Assembly: GCF_018449605.1 (NCBI RefSeq)
Contig: NZ_JAAVUW010000001.1
Span: forward strand, 372,001-436,000
Length of the DNA: 64,000 nt
From: Luteibacter sp. dw_328
Lineage (GTDB): Bacteria; Pseudomonadota; Gammaproteobacteria; Xanthomonadales; Rhodanobacteraceae
Direction: 5' to 3'
Position 1 is the first letter of the stretch. Each line of letters starts with the position of its first letter. The position numbers were made by a program, and so were the translations under genes. Of the stretch, positions 51,657 through 60,128 are shown one piece after another. The notes under the pieces were generated by a model. It was not told the origin of the DNA. It searched no databases and worked only from the letters and a program-made list of their open reading frames with translations.

Positions 51657-53213
51657 ATGACCGACATCCATAGCGACAAGATCCTCATCCTCGATTTCGG
51701 TTCGCAGTACACGCAGCTGATCGCCCGCCGCATCCGCGAGATCGGCGTCTACTGTGAGGTCTGGGCCTGGGATCATGCGCCCGACGAGATCCGCGGCTTC
51801 AACCCGCGCGGCGTCATCCTCTCCGGTGGCCCCGAGTCCGTCACCGAGGACGAGTCCCCGCGCGCGCCGCAGCTGGTCTTCGAGCTGGGTGTGCCGGTGC
51901 TGGGCATCTGCTACGGCATGCAGACCATGGCCGAGCAGCTCGGCGGCAAGGTGGAAGCCGGTCATCATCGTGAGTTCGGTCCGGCCACGATTACCTTCGC
52001 CAGCTGCGCGCTGTTCGACACCGTGGTCGAGGAGGGCGAGTCGCTCGGCGTCTGGATGTCCCACGGCGACCGCGTCACCGCGATGCCGGAAGGCTTTGCC
52101 GCCACGGCGTCGACATCGAGCCTGCCGCTGGCCGCCATGGCCGACGACGAGCGTCACTTCTATGGCGTGCAGTTCCATCCGGAAGTGACCCACACCAAGC
52201 GCGGCCTGGAACTGCTGCGCCGCTTCGTCGTCGACATCTGCGCGTCGGCCACGCTGTGGGACGCCGCCCACATCATCGAAGATTCCGTCGCCCGCGTGCG
52301 CGAGCAGGTCGGTAGCGACCGCGTGCTCCTGGGTCTCAGCGGCGGCGTCGACTCCTCGGTCGTGGCCGCCTTGCTCGAGAAAGCCATCGGTGACCAGCTG
52401 ACCTGCGTCTTCGTCGATACCGGCCTGCTGCGTTTCCAGGAAGGCGACCAGGTCATGTCGACCATGGCCGAGCACATGGGCGTGCACGTCATCCGTGTCG
52501 ATGCGAAGCAGCGCTACTTCGACGCGCTCGCCGGCGTGGAAGACCCCGAAGCCAAGCGCAAGATCATCGGCCGCCTGTTCGTCGAGATCTTCGACGAGGA
52601 ATCGGCGAAGCTCGAGAACGTGAAATGGCTGGCCCAGGGCACGATCTACCCTGACGTCATCGAGTCCGCCGGCAGCAAGACGGGCAAGGCCCACGTTATC
52701 AAGAGCCACCACAACGTCGGTGGCCTGCCGGAGCACATGAAGCTCAAGCTGGTCGAGCCGCTGCGCGAGCTGTTCAAGGACGAAGTCCGCCGCATCGGTG
52801 TCGAGCTCGGCCTGCCGCGCGACATGGTCTACCGCCATCCGTTCCCCGGCCCCGGCCTGGGCGTGCGCGTCCTTGGCGAAGTGAAGCCCGAGTACGTCGA
52901 CCTGCTGCAGCGTGCGGATGCGATCTTCATTGAAGAGCTGCGCAAGCATGGTCTGTACGACCGGGTGAGCCAGGCGTTCGCTGTGTTCCTGCCGGTGCGC
53001 TCGGTGGGCGTGGTGGGCGACGGTCGCGCCTATGAGTGGGTCATCGCGCTGCGCGCCGTCGAGACGATCGACTTCATGACGGCACATTGGGCGCACCTGC
53101 CGTACGACTTCCTTGATACATGCTCGACTCGTATTATCAATGAGTTGCGCGGTATTTCTCGTGTGGTTTATGACATCTCGGGGAAGCCGCCGGCGACGAT
53201 TGAGTGGGAGTGA
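51657..53213 (+). CDS. guaA: GMP synthase (glutamine-hydrolysing) GuaA
   Basis: A 518-residue enzyme converting XMP to GMP. The glutaminase domain is N-terminal ([35 protein letters not shown] with the nucleophilic Cys, and [11 protein letters not shown]), the ATP pyrophosphatase domain has [20 protein letters not shown], and the C-terminal dimer domain ends [10 protein letters not shown]. The last 33 codons (from CTT 53112) switch to codons rare in the rest of the gene (CTT, GAT, ACA, ACT, CGT, ATT, AAT, TCT, GTT, TAT), suggesting that a site-specific element replaced the gene's end while keeping the protein sequence. Confidence 0.95.
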   Translation: MTDIHSDKILILDFGSQYTQLIARRIREIGVYCEVWAWDHAPDEIRGFNPRGVILSGGPESVTEDESPRAPQLVFELGVPVLGICYGMQTMAEQLGGKVEAGHHREFGPATITFASCALFDTVVEEGESLGVWMSHGDRVTAMPEGFAATASTSSLPLAAMADDERHFYGVQFHPEVTHTKRGLELLRRFVVDICASATLWDAAHIIEDSVARVREQVGSDRVLLGLSGGVDSSVVAALLEKAIGDQLTCVFVDTGLLRFQEGDQVMSTMAEHMGVHVIRVDAKQRYFDALAGVEDPEAKRKIIGRLFVEIFDEESAKLENVKWLAQGTIYPDVIESAGSKTGKAHVIKSHHNVGGLPEHMKLKLVEPLRELFKDEVRRIGVELGLPRDMVYRHPFPGPGLGVRVLGEVKPEYVDLLQRADAIFIEELRKHGLYDRVSQAFAVFLPVRSVGVVGDGRAYEWVIALRAVETIDFMTAHWAHLPYDFLDTCSTRIINELRGISRVVYDISGKPPATIEWE

Positions 53214-53280
53214 TCGCTCCGCTCTCTACTTGACGGACAGGTTCCTATTCGCGAACAGTCGGGTCTCTCCAAGGGGTTGA

Positions 53281-53442
53281 CCCGCCACGGATGGTCGACA
53301 AGGTCACCTCGCTCTGGAGTGTGTCCGTGATGCTGAAAGCGCCGATGCGGCAGTCCAGAGCGCGGTCGCTGATATACAGCGTGCCTTGCCTTTGGCGAAG
53401 CTGCTTGAGGTGGTGCCGGACCCCGCGCGAGCTCGCGCATGA
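53281..53442 (+). pseudogene. C-terminal coding remnant downstream of guaA
   Basis: A frame without ATG/GTG start after TGA 53278-53280 reads HLALECVRDAESADAAVQSA, VADIQRALPLAKLLEVVPDP and ARARA, ending TGA 53440-53442. The composition is coding-like, so it may be the tail of a gene from the integrated element. An open frame on the other strand over the same bases is an alternative. No family recognised. Confidence 0.3.
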
Positions 53443-53510
53443 TCCAGATTGGTAGAATATGTAATCTTCGTGATACTTTAAATCCACTTAATGTCACGCA
53501 AAGCGTACAT

Positions 53511-53840
53511 ATGCCCACCCCGCATGCTGCTCCCGCCGCTGCGCGTCGAGCGCTTCGGAAGCTCGGCGCCGACATTCATGACGCCCGCCGTCGCCGACAA
53601 CTAACGATGGCGGTGGTGGCGGATCGCGCCTTCACGTCCCGCGCCACGCTCCAGCGCGTCGAGGATGGCGACCCGTCCGTAGGCATGGGTATTTACGCCG
53701 CCGTTCTCCATGCGCTAGGGCTGCTTGACGGGCTGGCAGCCCTAGCCGACGTCAGCGCCGACACGCAAGGGCAGATCCTGGGCGCAGCCCAGCTTCCCAA
53801 GCGAGTGAGACTTCCTCGCGGAGGCAAGAGCGATGTCTGA
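53511..53840 (+). CDS. hipB: HipB-type XRE antitoxin (module 1)
   Basis: A 109-residue DNA-binding protein with a helix-turn-helix LTMAVVADRAFTSRATLQRV then EDGDPSVGMGIYAAVLHALG, typical of the antitoxin partner of HipA. It overlaps the hipA-type gene by eight bases, so both are translated together. Start ATG 53511 (MPTPHAAPAAARRALRKLG) follows a promoter-like AT-rich region (about 53450-53500), unlike the GC-rich chromosome. It is the first intact gene after guaA. Confidence 0.78.
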   Translation: MPTPHAAPAAARRALRKLGADIHDARRRRQLTMAVVADRAFTSRATLQRVEDGDPSVGMGIYAAVLHALGLLDGLAALADVSADTQGQILGAAQLPKRVRLPRGGKSDV

Positions 53841-55080
53841 TGTCGAAGTGCACATTGAACTCCAGGGCACAAACAGGCTCGTAGGTCTCCTTCGGCACCA
53901 TTCATCCGGCCGCGGTGAAACCGCGACTTTCGAGTACGCCGATGAATGGCTAGGCAGCGACGTCTGCTTTTCCGTCGAGCCTGCTCTTCGGTTGACGAAG
54001 GGTCTGTTTGCGCCACCGCCGGGCTTGACGCTTTTTGGCTCCCTGGGCGATTCGGCTCCCGATGCCTGGGGCCGTCGTCTCATGCAACGCGCTGAACGGC
54101 GAAACGCCGAGCACGCGGGACGTCGTGTGCGAACCTTGGGTGAGCTGGATTATCTACTGGGCGTCTCCGACGAAACTCGACTTGGCGCCATGCGTTTTCG
54201 CCGGGTTGGGGAAGACATCTTCCAGGCGCCCGATCGCGGCGTTCCTCCCGTTGTGGAGCTGGGTCGTCTTCTTCAGGTTACCGAACGACTTCTGAGAGAC
54301 GAGGAAACCGATGAGGATCTGAGGCTGATCTTCGCCCCTGGGTCCTCACTGGGCGGCGCAAGGCCAAAGGCCTCGGTGATCGATCAGCATGACCACCTGT
54401 CGATCGCGAAGTTTCCCAAGGACAACGACGAATACAGCATCGAGACCTGGGAAGAGGTGGCTCTCCGTCTTGCCGAGCGTGCGGGTATCGAAACGCCTCA
54501 TCACGAGCTCGTCCAGATCGCGGGAAAAGCGGTCCTTTTGTCGCGTCGATTCGATCGCCGGGGCACGGCTCGTACGCCGTTCCTTTCCGCCATGTCGATG
54601 CTCGGGGCACGTGACGGCGAGCGCGGTAGCTATCCCGAGCTTGCCGACGCCCTGGCGGCACACGGTGCAAGAGCGCGCGCCGATGCGGAGCAGTTGTACC
54701 TCCGCGTCGTCTTCAGTGTCCTCATCTCGAACGTCGACGATCACCTACGCAATCACGGTTTCCTGTGGCAAGGAAGTGACGGCTGGATCCTGTCGCCCGC
54801 GTACGACCTGAATCCGACACCAGTCGACATGAAGGCACGTGTCCTGGCAACGAACATCGATCTCGACGAAGCGACGTGCTCGGTCGATTTGCTCGAGAGC
54901 GCTTCAGGGTTCTTTGGCCTTCAGCTATCCGTGGCACGCAAGATCATTCGTGGCGTGGCCGAGGTGACCAAGACATGGCGGGATGTCGCTCGTGAGGTAG
55001 GTAGTCGTGAAGCGGAGATCCGCCGGATGGAGAGCGCCTTCGAGCACGACGATCTGGAGAAAGCGCTTAGCGTCGGCTAG
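53833..55080 (+). CDS. hipA: HipA-type serine/threonine kinase toxin (module 1)
   Basis: A 415-residue HipA-family kinase. Features: LTLFGSLGDSAPDAWGRRLM (family N-terminus), GSSLGGARPKASVID (Gly-rich loop), ISNVDDHLRNHGFLW (catalytic DxxxxN-type region) and SPAYDLNPTP (metal-binding Asp). HipA toxins phosphorylate targets such as glutamyl-tRNA synthetase and promote persistence when free of HipB. The sequence is of the GSSLGGARPK branch, unlike module 2. It is codirectional with its antitoxin. Confidence 0.82.
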   Translation: MSDVEVHIELQGTNRLVGLLRHHSSGRGETATFEYADEWLGSDVCFSVEPALRLTKGLFAPPPGLTLFGSLGDSAPDAWGRRLMQRAERRNAEHAGRRVRTLGELDYLLGVSDETRLGAMRFRRVGEDIFQAPDRGVPPVVELGRLLQVTERLLRDEETDEDLRLIFAPGSSLGGARPKASVIDQHDHLSIAKFPKDNDEYSIETWEEVALRLAERAGIETPHHELVQIAGKAVLLSRRFDRRGTARTPFLSAMSMLGARDGERGSYPELADALAAHGARARADAEQLYLRVVFSVLISNVDDHLRNHGFLWQGSDGWILSPAYDLNPTPVDMKARVLATNIDLDEATCSVDLLESASGFFGLQLSVARKIIRGVAEVTKTWRDVAREVGSREAEIRRMESAFEHDDLEKALSVG

Positions 55081-55088
55081 TTCCTGCC

Positions 55089-55748
55089 TCAGTGATGCAC
55101 CTTTGCAGTCTTCGCTCCAGGTTGCCGCAACGGATGTGAATCGGCGAACGCCGGCAGCTCGAAGCAGCGCTTTCCCAGTGCCGTCACCTGGGGAAACGCC
55201 GTAACGTCCAGTTGATAAAGCTCGGCCAGGACGATCTGACCGGCGACGCAGATATCGGCGATCGTTGGCGTGGCACCCAGTGCGAACGGTGCAGCGGGGC
55301 GTCGCGTAAGAAGCCGTTCGTAGGTGGCAAGACCTTCCGTCGTCCAATGCTTGCACCATGCCTCGATCGCTGCCGTATCGGCGCCGAATGCTTCGCCGAG
55401 TTGCTTGCGCACGCGCGGCACGATCAACGGATGGGCATCGGCGACGGAAACCAGGGCGAGTGACCGGGCATAGGCTCGCTCTTTTGCATCTACCGGCAGG
55501 ATGCGCGGCTCTGCCTGGATTTCGTCGAGATACTCCATGATCGCCAGAGACTGGAAAATGCGGTGTCCGTCGTGAACCAGGGTGGGCACGACATGCCCCG
55601 CATTCACCGCGGCGTAGTCGGGATCGAACTGTCGTCCGGACAAGATGTCGATGTCGATTTCTTCGAAGGGCAGTTTCTTCAACGCAAGAGCGACCCGGAC
55701 ACGGAACGCCGCGTTCGAGCGCCAGAAACCGTAGAGTTGGATGGTCAT
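55089..55748 (-). CDS. maiA: Maleylacetoacetate isomerase-like glutathione S-transferase
   Basis: A 219-residue zeta-class GST. Features: GFWRSNAAFRVRVALALKKL (glutathione-binding Ser region) in the thioredoxin fold, VVPTLVHDGHRIFQSLAIME, and a helical C-domain with PFALGATPTIADICVAGQIV. MaiA converts maleylacetoacetate to fumarylacetoacetate in tyrosine breakdown. It stands alone here, between two HipBA modules, with only eight bases from the end of module 1; its promoter shares the region of the module 2 operators. Confidence 0.85.
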   Translation of the reverse strand: MTIQLYGFWRSNAAFRVRVALALKKLPFEEIDIDILSGRQFDPDYAAVNAGHVVPTLVHDGHRIFQSLAIMEYLDEIQAEPRILPVDAKERAYARSLALVSVADAHPLIVPRVRKQLGEAFGADTAAIEAWCKHWTTEGLATYERLLTRRPAAPFALGATPTIADICVAGQIVLAELYQLDVTAFPQVTALGKRCFELPAFADSHPLRQPGAKTAKVHH

Positions 55749-55781
55749 GGGATGGGTCCTTGCAAGCAGGAATATTTACTA

Positions 55782-55840
55782 TATCCAATAAATGGATACT
55801 ATACACCAGAGCCAATATCTGGTAAAAAATGGCTATAGCC
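55782..55840. promoter_or_regulatory. Array of palindromes, candidate HipB operators (module 2)
   Basis: Three symmetric sites in an AT-rich stretch: TATCC-N7-GGATA (55782-55798), ACCAGA-N7-TCTGGT (55805-55823) and GGCTATAGCC (55831-55840). The first nearly equals the E. coli HipB operator TATCC-N8-GGATA. They lie between divergent maiA and hipB module 2. Confidence 0.7.
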
Positions 55841-55872
55841 AATAATTTGCGGCGACCGTCTGAGGTGCCTCC

Positions 55873-56148
55873 GTGGACTATCCCATCCAGATTTCAAACC
55901 AGCTGCGCGAGTATCTACGTGCACTCCGAAAGGAGCGCGGACTGACGCAGGCGGCTCTTGGTCAACTCGTCGGGGTAGGTCAGGCCAGAATCGCGGAGAT
56001 CGAGAATAACCCGGGCGTCGTCAGCATCGATCAGTTAATGAAGCTCCTTTCGGCGCTCCGGGTCTCCCTGGTATTGCGTGAGGGCGGTTCACCGCCGAGC
56101 CTTCAGGCGACAGGGGAGTCCATCACATCCCGAAAGGGTGACTGGTAA
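55873..56148 (+). CDS. hipB: HipB antitoxin (module 2)
   Basis: A 91-residue XRE-family antitoxin reading QISNQLREYLRALRKERGLT QAALGQLVG and VGQARIAEIENNPGVVSIDQ, then a short tail. It starts at GTG 55873 with GAGG seven bases upstream. Its stop overlaps the hipA ATG by one base (TAATG). E. coli-type HipB dimers bind operators like those in front of this gene. Confidence 0.82.
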   Translation: MDYPIQISNQLREYLRALRKERGLTQAALGQLVGVGQARIAEIENNPGVVSIDQLMKLLSALRVSLVLREGGSPPSLQATGESITSRKGDW

Positions 56149-57473
56149 TGGCGACATTGAACGCATGGATGAACGGTGAGCACGTTGGGATGTGGCGGGT
56201 CGATCGCGGGTCTCACACCTTCGCCTATGCGCCGTCCTGGCTGGAATCCGACAGGGCGCGACCCCTTTCCCTGTCATTACCGTTCACTCCGACGCTCACC
56301 GTCACCGGTTCTGTCGTCGAGAATTACTTCGATAACCTGTTGCCCGACAACGATCGTATTCGCGAGCGTATTGGCAGGAGATTCGGCACCCGCTCGCTCG
56401 ATGCCTTTACGCTACTCGAGGCGATCGGTCGCGACTGCGTGGGCGCCGTACAGTTACTTCCCGACAACTCGGTGCCAGATGGCTGGAACCGTGTCGTATC
56501 TGAACCACTGAGCGAGGCCCAGGTCGCTGCGACGCTTCGCTCTGTCCCCATGGATCCGGCAGCCTTTGCCCGTGACGGGACGCCTCCTTTTCGAATTTCA
56601 CTGGCGGGTGCTCAAGAAAAAACGGCGCTTGCCCTGATCGCCGGAAGGTGGTGCAGGCCGCTCGGCGCCACGCCAAGTACCCACATTTTCAAGCTTCCTT
56701 TGGGGGTGATCGCCAATGCGAGTCGGATCGAAATGTTCGATTCGGTCGAGAATGAGTGGCTTTGCGCCCAAATCATCCATTCTCTCGGACTCCCCGCAGC
56801 CCGCACGGATATGGCGACATTCGGGGACCAGCGCGCCCTGATCGTCGAACGCTTCGATCGGGTATGGGCATCTGATGACTCGTGGATCGTCCGTTTGCCG
56901 CAGGAAGACTTCTGCCAGGCCTTTGGCTTGCCACCCCGACTGAAGTATGAGGACGACGGTGGCCCATCGATGTCCGATGGACTCACGTTGCTTTCAGGCA
57001 GTTCAGATGCGGAAGCAGACCGGCTCGTCTTTCAACTGGCACAGCTGGCATTTTGGATGATGGCTGCCCCGGACGGGCATGCAAAGAATTTTTCTATCTT
57101 TTTGCGACAGGGGAATGCTTACAACATGACCCCCTTATACGACGTCTTGTCCATATGGCCGTATATCGGCAAGAAGAGCAGGCAGCTGCACACACGCGAC
57201 GTTCGCCTCGCGATGGCGCTTAGGTCGAAGAACGCGCACTACCATGTCTTCACGATTCATGCGCGTCACTGGCGCGCGCTGGCGCGGAAAAATGGCGGCC
57301 CTGCCGTGTGGGAGGCCATGGTTGCCTTCGTCGAACGCGTTGAGGGCGCTCTTGACGACGTCGAGTCACGCTTGCCCGCTGGTTTTCCTGACAGGATCTG
57401 GGAGCCTGTTTCTCGCGGCATGAGAAAGCAAGCGCAGCTCTTTCTGTCAGAGGCTGCCGCGATGAACGGATAG
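56148..57473 (+). CDS. hipA: HipA kinase toxin (module 2, E. coli-like)
   Basis: A 441-residue HipA. Features: VENYFDNLLPDNDRIRERIG (family core 1), the Gly-rich loop AGAQEKTALALIAGRW as in E. coli HipA, APDGHAKNFSIFLRQGN (catalytic region) and MTPLYDVLSIWPYIGKKS. The branch differs from module 1 and is the classical E. coli type. Codon use and base composition are less GC-rich than the surrounding genome. The gene closes the accessory patch. Confidence 0.88.
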   Translation: MATLNAWMNGEHVGMWRVDRGSHTFAYAPSWLESDRARPLSLSLPFTPTLTVTGSVVENYFDNLLPDNDRIRERIGRRFGTRSLDAFTLLEAIGRDCVGAVQLLPDNSVPDGWNRVVSEPLSEAQVAATLRSVPMDPAAFARDGTPPFRISLAGAQEKTALALIAGRWCRPLGATPSTHIFKLPLGVIANASRIEMFDSVENEWLCAQIIHSLGLPAARTDMATFGDQRALIVERFDRVWASDDSWIVRLPQEDFCQAFGLPPRLKYEDDGGPSMSDGLTLLSGSSDAEADRLVFQLAQLAFWMMAAPDGHAKNFSIFLRQGNAYNMTPLYDVLSIWPYIGKKSRQLHTRDVRLAMALRSKNAHYHVFTIHARHWRALARKNGGPAVWEAMVAFVERVEGALDDVESRLPAGFPDRIWEPVSRGMRKQAQLFLSEAAAMNG

Positions 57474-57490
57474 ACCATGCCCGTGAAAGG

Positions 57491-58372
57491 CTAGTTGCGA
57501 ACCTTCCGCCCCAACCACCGCGCCAGGTTCGTCACATAAAGCTCCGTCGACCGCTTCGCCGCGGGTGTCGCACGCAATGTGCCGCCGGGCGCCTCGCTGA
57601 CAAAACTCGGCTTCCCATGGTCCGGGTCCCAGTTGTAGTCGGCAAAGTGATGAAACGTCGATTGCGCCACGGCCGGGCCCATGCCGTCAGGTTGCGGCTC
57701 GAACGCCACGGCGATGGCAAACGGAGTTCCGGTCACTTCACTCTTTCCCGTCGCGATCACGCGAGCGCTGGCGTCGTCAGGCGGCGCCGTGACGTCACCT
57801 TCGTGCGGATGGGAGGGCAGGTAGCGAAGCGCACTTCCGGGTGCATCGGGATCGGCCAGGATCGGGTGCACGTCACCCACGGGCGCGATCTCCTGGAAGT
57901 CGCCATTGGCGCCGGAGTGGAAGTTTGGCCAGAGAATGGCCGTGGTGTACGGGTCGTCGATGACGCGGCGTGTCGTATCCGGATCCGGATTGTGGGTATG
58001 GAAGTGATGGGCCTTGCCCACGCCCTGGAGGTCGCAGACGGAGCAGCCGAGATCCATGTGATCGCGTGCGACCAGGAGGCCGCCGCCGCGCTGACGAAAC
58101 CGGTCGATCGCCGCGCGTTCGTCGTCATTCAGGCCGTTGCCGACATCCACGGCGAACAACCACAGCTGGTCGAAATCGCTGCTGTCGAGACTGCCCAGGA
58201 CGGGGTCGGTCGACCCGGGAGGCGCCCCTCGATCTCGTGCCACCACGTCGTAGAGAGGTTTGCCGTCCGCCGCGCGCGCACGGCCGAGCAATTCACGAAG
58301 CAGCGAAAAGCGCGCGATGCTCCAGTCGTCTGCGGTCGGTTCGATGGTGGTCTGTAGAAGTATGCGTTTCAT
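57491..58372 (-). CDS. Hypothetical ThuA-like protein
   Basis: A 293-residue soluble protein starting MKRILLQTTIEPTADDWSIA. It has the order expected of a glutamine-amidotransferase-like (ThuA) fold, with GGGLLVARDHMDLGCSVCDL and a His-rich stretch KAHHFHTHNPDPDTTRR that could bind metal. The family assignment is tentative and the function unknown. The start overlaps the trxC stop by four bases (ATGA), so the two are coupled on the minus strand. Confidence 0.5.
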   Translation of the reverse strand: MKRILLQTTIEPTADDWSIARFSLLRELLGRARAADGKPLYDVVARDRGAPPGSTDPVLGSLDSSDFDQLWLFAVDVGNGLNDDERAAIDRFRQRGGGLLVARDHMDLGCSVCDLQGVGKAHHFHTHNPDPDTTRRVIDDPYTTAILWPNFHSGANGDFQEIAPVGDVHPILADPDAPGSALRYLPSHPHEGDVTAPPDDASARVIATGKSEVTGTPFAIAVAFEPQPDGMGPAVAQSTFHHFADYNWDPDHGKPSFVSEAPGGTLRATPAAKRSTELYVTNLARWLGRKVRN

Positions 58373-58854
58373 AAATGAGCCTGAGAGAGCGCATTACCGA
58401 TCCACTGCACGATGGCCTGGGTCGGCATGGCGCCCGATGTTCGGGCGATTTCTCGTCCTTTGTGAATCATGATCATGGTGGGAATGCTACGGACGGCATA
58501 ACGGCTGGACACCTCCGGCATGGCTTCGGTATCGAGCTTGGCCATGCGGACGCGCGGCTCGAGCACCTTCGCGGCGGCTTCGAAATTCGGGCTCATCGTG
58601 CGACAGGGTCCGCACCAGGCGGCCCAGAAATCGATGACCACCGGCAACTCGCTTTTCAGCGTATGTCGCTCGAAGTTCGCCGCCGTCATCTCGACGGCCC
58701 TGCCCGGAAAGAGACTGTTATGGCACGTGCCGCACTTCGGGTCTTGTCCCATCCTGACACGCGGCACGCGATTGAGCGCCGCGTCGACGGGGCAGGCGAC
58801 GATCACCGAATCGGGCTGACTATTCGCCGCGGAGGGTACAGGTTGTTCGGCCAC
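58369..58854 (-). CDS. trxC: Thioredoxin 2 (TrxC) with altered zinc site
   Basis: A 161-residue thioredoxin with an N-terminal zinc-finger-like domain. Redox motif WCGPC is at Cys81/Cys84 (IDFWAAWCGPCRTM). In E. coli TrxC the zinc is held by two CxxC pairs; here the first pair is CPVD (Cys21, Asp24) and the second CGTC (Cys41, Cys44), so one ligand has changed from Cys to Asp. The GTG at 58854 has GAGGA just upstream; TTG 58872 would be an alternative. The start overlaps the end of the MFS gene by 35 bases. Confidence 0.88.
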   Translation of the reverse strand: MAEQPVPSAANSQPDSVIVACPVDAALNRVPRVRMGQDPKCGTCHNSLFPGRAVEMTAANFERHTLKSELPVVIDFWAAWCGPCRTMSPNFEAAAKVLEPRVRMAKLDTEAMPEVSSRYAVRSIPTMIMIHKGREIARTSGAMPTQAIVQWIGNALSQAHL

Positions 58855-60028
58855 GCGCGGTTCCTCGTTCAAGCGTTGCGATCCAGAAAATCATGGCCGC
58901 CAGGCTGACGGCGGCGCCAAGCAGGCAGACGCCCGACCATCCGCTCGTCGCGTAGACCGACGTCGTCGCGATGGCGCCCAGGCCGCTGCCCGACGCGTAA
59001 AAGAGCATGTATACACCCACCATACGACTGTGCGCGTCGGGCCGTCTTGTGAAGATCATGCTCTGGTTCGTTACATGAATCGCCTGGGCACCCAGATCGA
59101 GCAAGACAATCCCGACCAGGAGCGCCCCGAGCGAAGCGCTCATCCATGACAGCGGAACCCATGCTGTCATCAACAGCACCAGCGCAACGGCCGTTGTGCG
59201 CTCGCCGAGCCCCCGGTCCGCCCAGCGACCGGCACGTGCGGCGGCGAGTGCGCCCAGGGCGCCCACCAGTCCGAACGCGCCGATCGCCGTATGAGAGTAC
59301 CCGTAGGGTGACCCGCTCAGCGGCAACACCAGCGCGCTCCAGAAAATATTCAGTGCCGCGAACATGAGCATGGCGAGCGTTCCACGGACGCGAAGCACGC
59401 GTTCCGTGCGCAGCAACTCGATCATGGAGGCGAGCAGTCGTGGATAGCACAGCGGTTCGGAAGCGGCAGGCAGGCGGGGCAGTGCGCGCCACAACAGGCC
59501 CGCCAGGATGACCATGGTCGCGGCCGAACTCATGTAGACCGCGCGCCAGCCCGCGAGGTCACTGATGCCGCCGGCGAGAACGCGAGCCAGCAACAGTCCG
59601 ACGAACACGCCCGATTGTGCCGCGCCGACGACACGACCGCGTTCGTCCGCTGCGGCCGCCGAGGCCGCATAGGCAATCAAGCCCTGTGTCATCGCCGTAC
59701 CGAGCAGCCCGATGCCGAGCATGCCGGCCAGCAGTGCCCACGGTGACGAGGCGAGGGTCACGCCGATCAGCACCAGCGCGAGGGTCAGGGCCTGGGCCAG
59801 CATGAGCCGTCGGCGATTCCACAGATCGCCCAGGGGCACGAGAAGCAGCAAGGCAAGCGCGGAGCCGACCTGCGTGGCCAGTACGACGCTGCCGATGGCC
59901 GCACGGCTGATCGAGAAATCGTCGGCCAGAGCGTCCAGCAAGGGCTGGGCATAGTAGACATTGGCGACGCTCAGACCACTCGCGCAGGCGAACAGTGCGA
60001 CGAGGCTGCGGGGTAGTGGCCCGGACAT
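58820..60028 (-). CDS. MFS transporter, probable drug or sugar efflux type
   Basis: A 402-residue twelve-helix major-facilitator protein. Features: ANVYYAQPLLDALADDFSIS (TM1), LLLVPLGDLWNRRRLMLAQA (signature after TM2), GRVVGAAQSGVFVGLLLARV and FWSALVLPLSGSPYGYSHTA. It resembles YnfM/AraJ-type effluxers. A HxlR regulator is divergent from it. The C-terminal 35 bases overlap trxC on the same strand, so trxC and the ThuA-like gene may be co-transcribed. Confidence 0.85.
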   Translation of the reverse strand: MSGPLPRSLVALFACASGLSVANVYYAQPLLDALADDFSISRAAIGSVVLATQVGSALALLLLVPLGDLWNRRRLMLAQALTLALVLIGVTLASSPWALLAGMLGIGLLGTAMTQGLIAYAASAAAADERGRVVGAAQSGVFVGLLLARVLAGGISDLAGWRAVYMSSAATMVILAGLLWRALPRLPAASEPLCYPRLLASMIELLRTERVLRVRGTLAMLMFAALNIFWSALVLPLSGSPYGYSHTAIGAFGLVGALGALAAARAGRWADRGLGERTTAVALVLLMTAWVPLSWMSASLGALLVGIVLLDLGAQAIHVTNQSMIFTRRPDAHSRMVGVYMLFYASGSGLGAIATTSVYATSGWSGVCLLGAAVSLAAMIFWIATLERGTARGRTTCTLRGE

Positions 60029-60036
60029 GGCGTTCC

Positions 60037-60058
60037 TTCAATCAAGTTTTAAATTGAA
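60037..60058. promoter_or_regulatory. AT-rich inverted repeat, candidate HxlR operator
   Basis: TTCAAT (60037-60042) and ATTGAA (60053-60058) around CAAGTTTTAA, in the intergenic region of the divergent MFS and HxlR genes; further AAACTAGTTGAA follows. It is the only AT-rich spot nearby. Confidence 0.5.
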
Positions 60059-60128
60059 ACTAGTTGAAGGTTAGGATTCGTGGTTGCAAAATGCAACTGG
60101 TGCGCCACGAAGCGCCGGAGGAGATCCC

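Noticed and set aside
53245-53487. 80-residue minus-strand frame downstream of guaA (MDLKYHEDYIFYQSG...)
   Set aside because: Overlaps the plus-strand remnant and the hipB promoter region; no ribosome-binding site; left as an alternative only.
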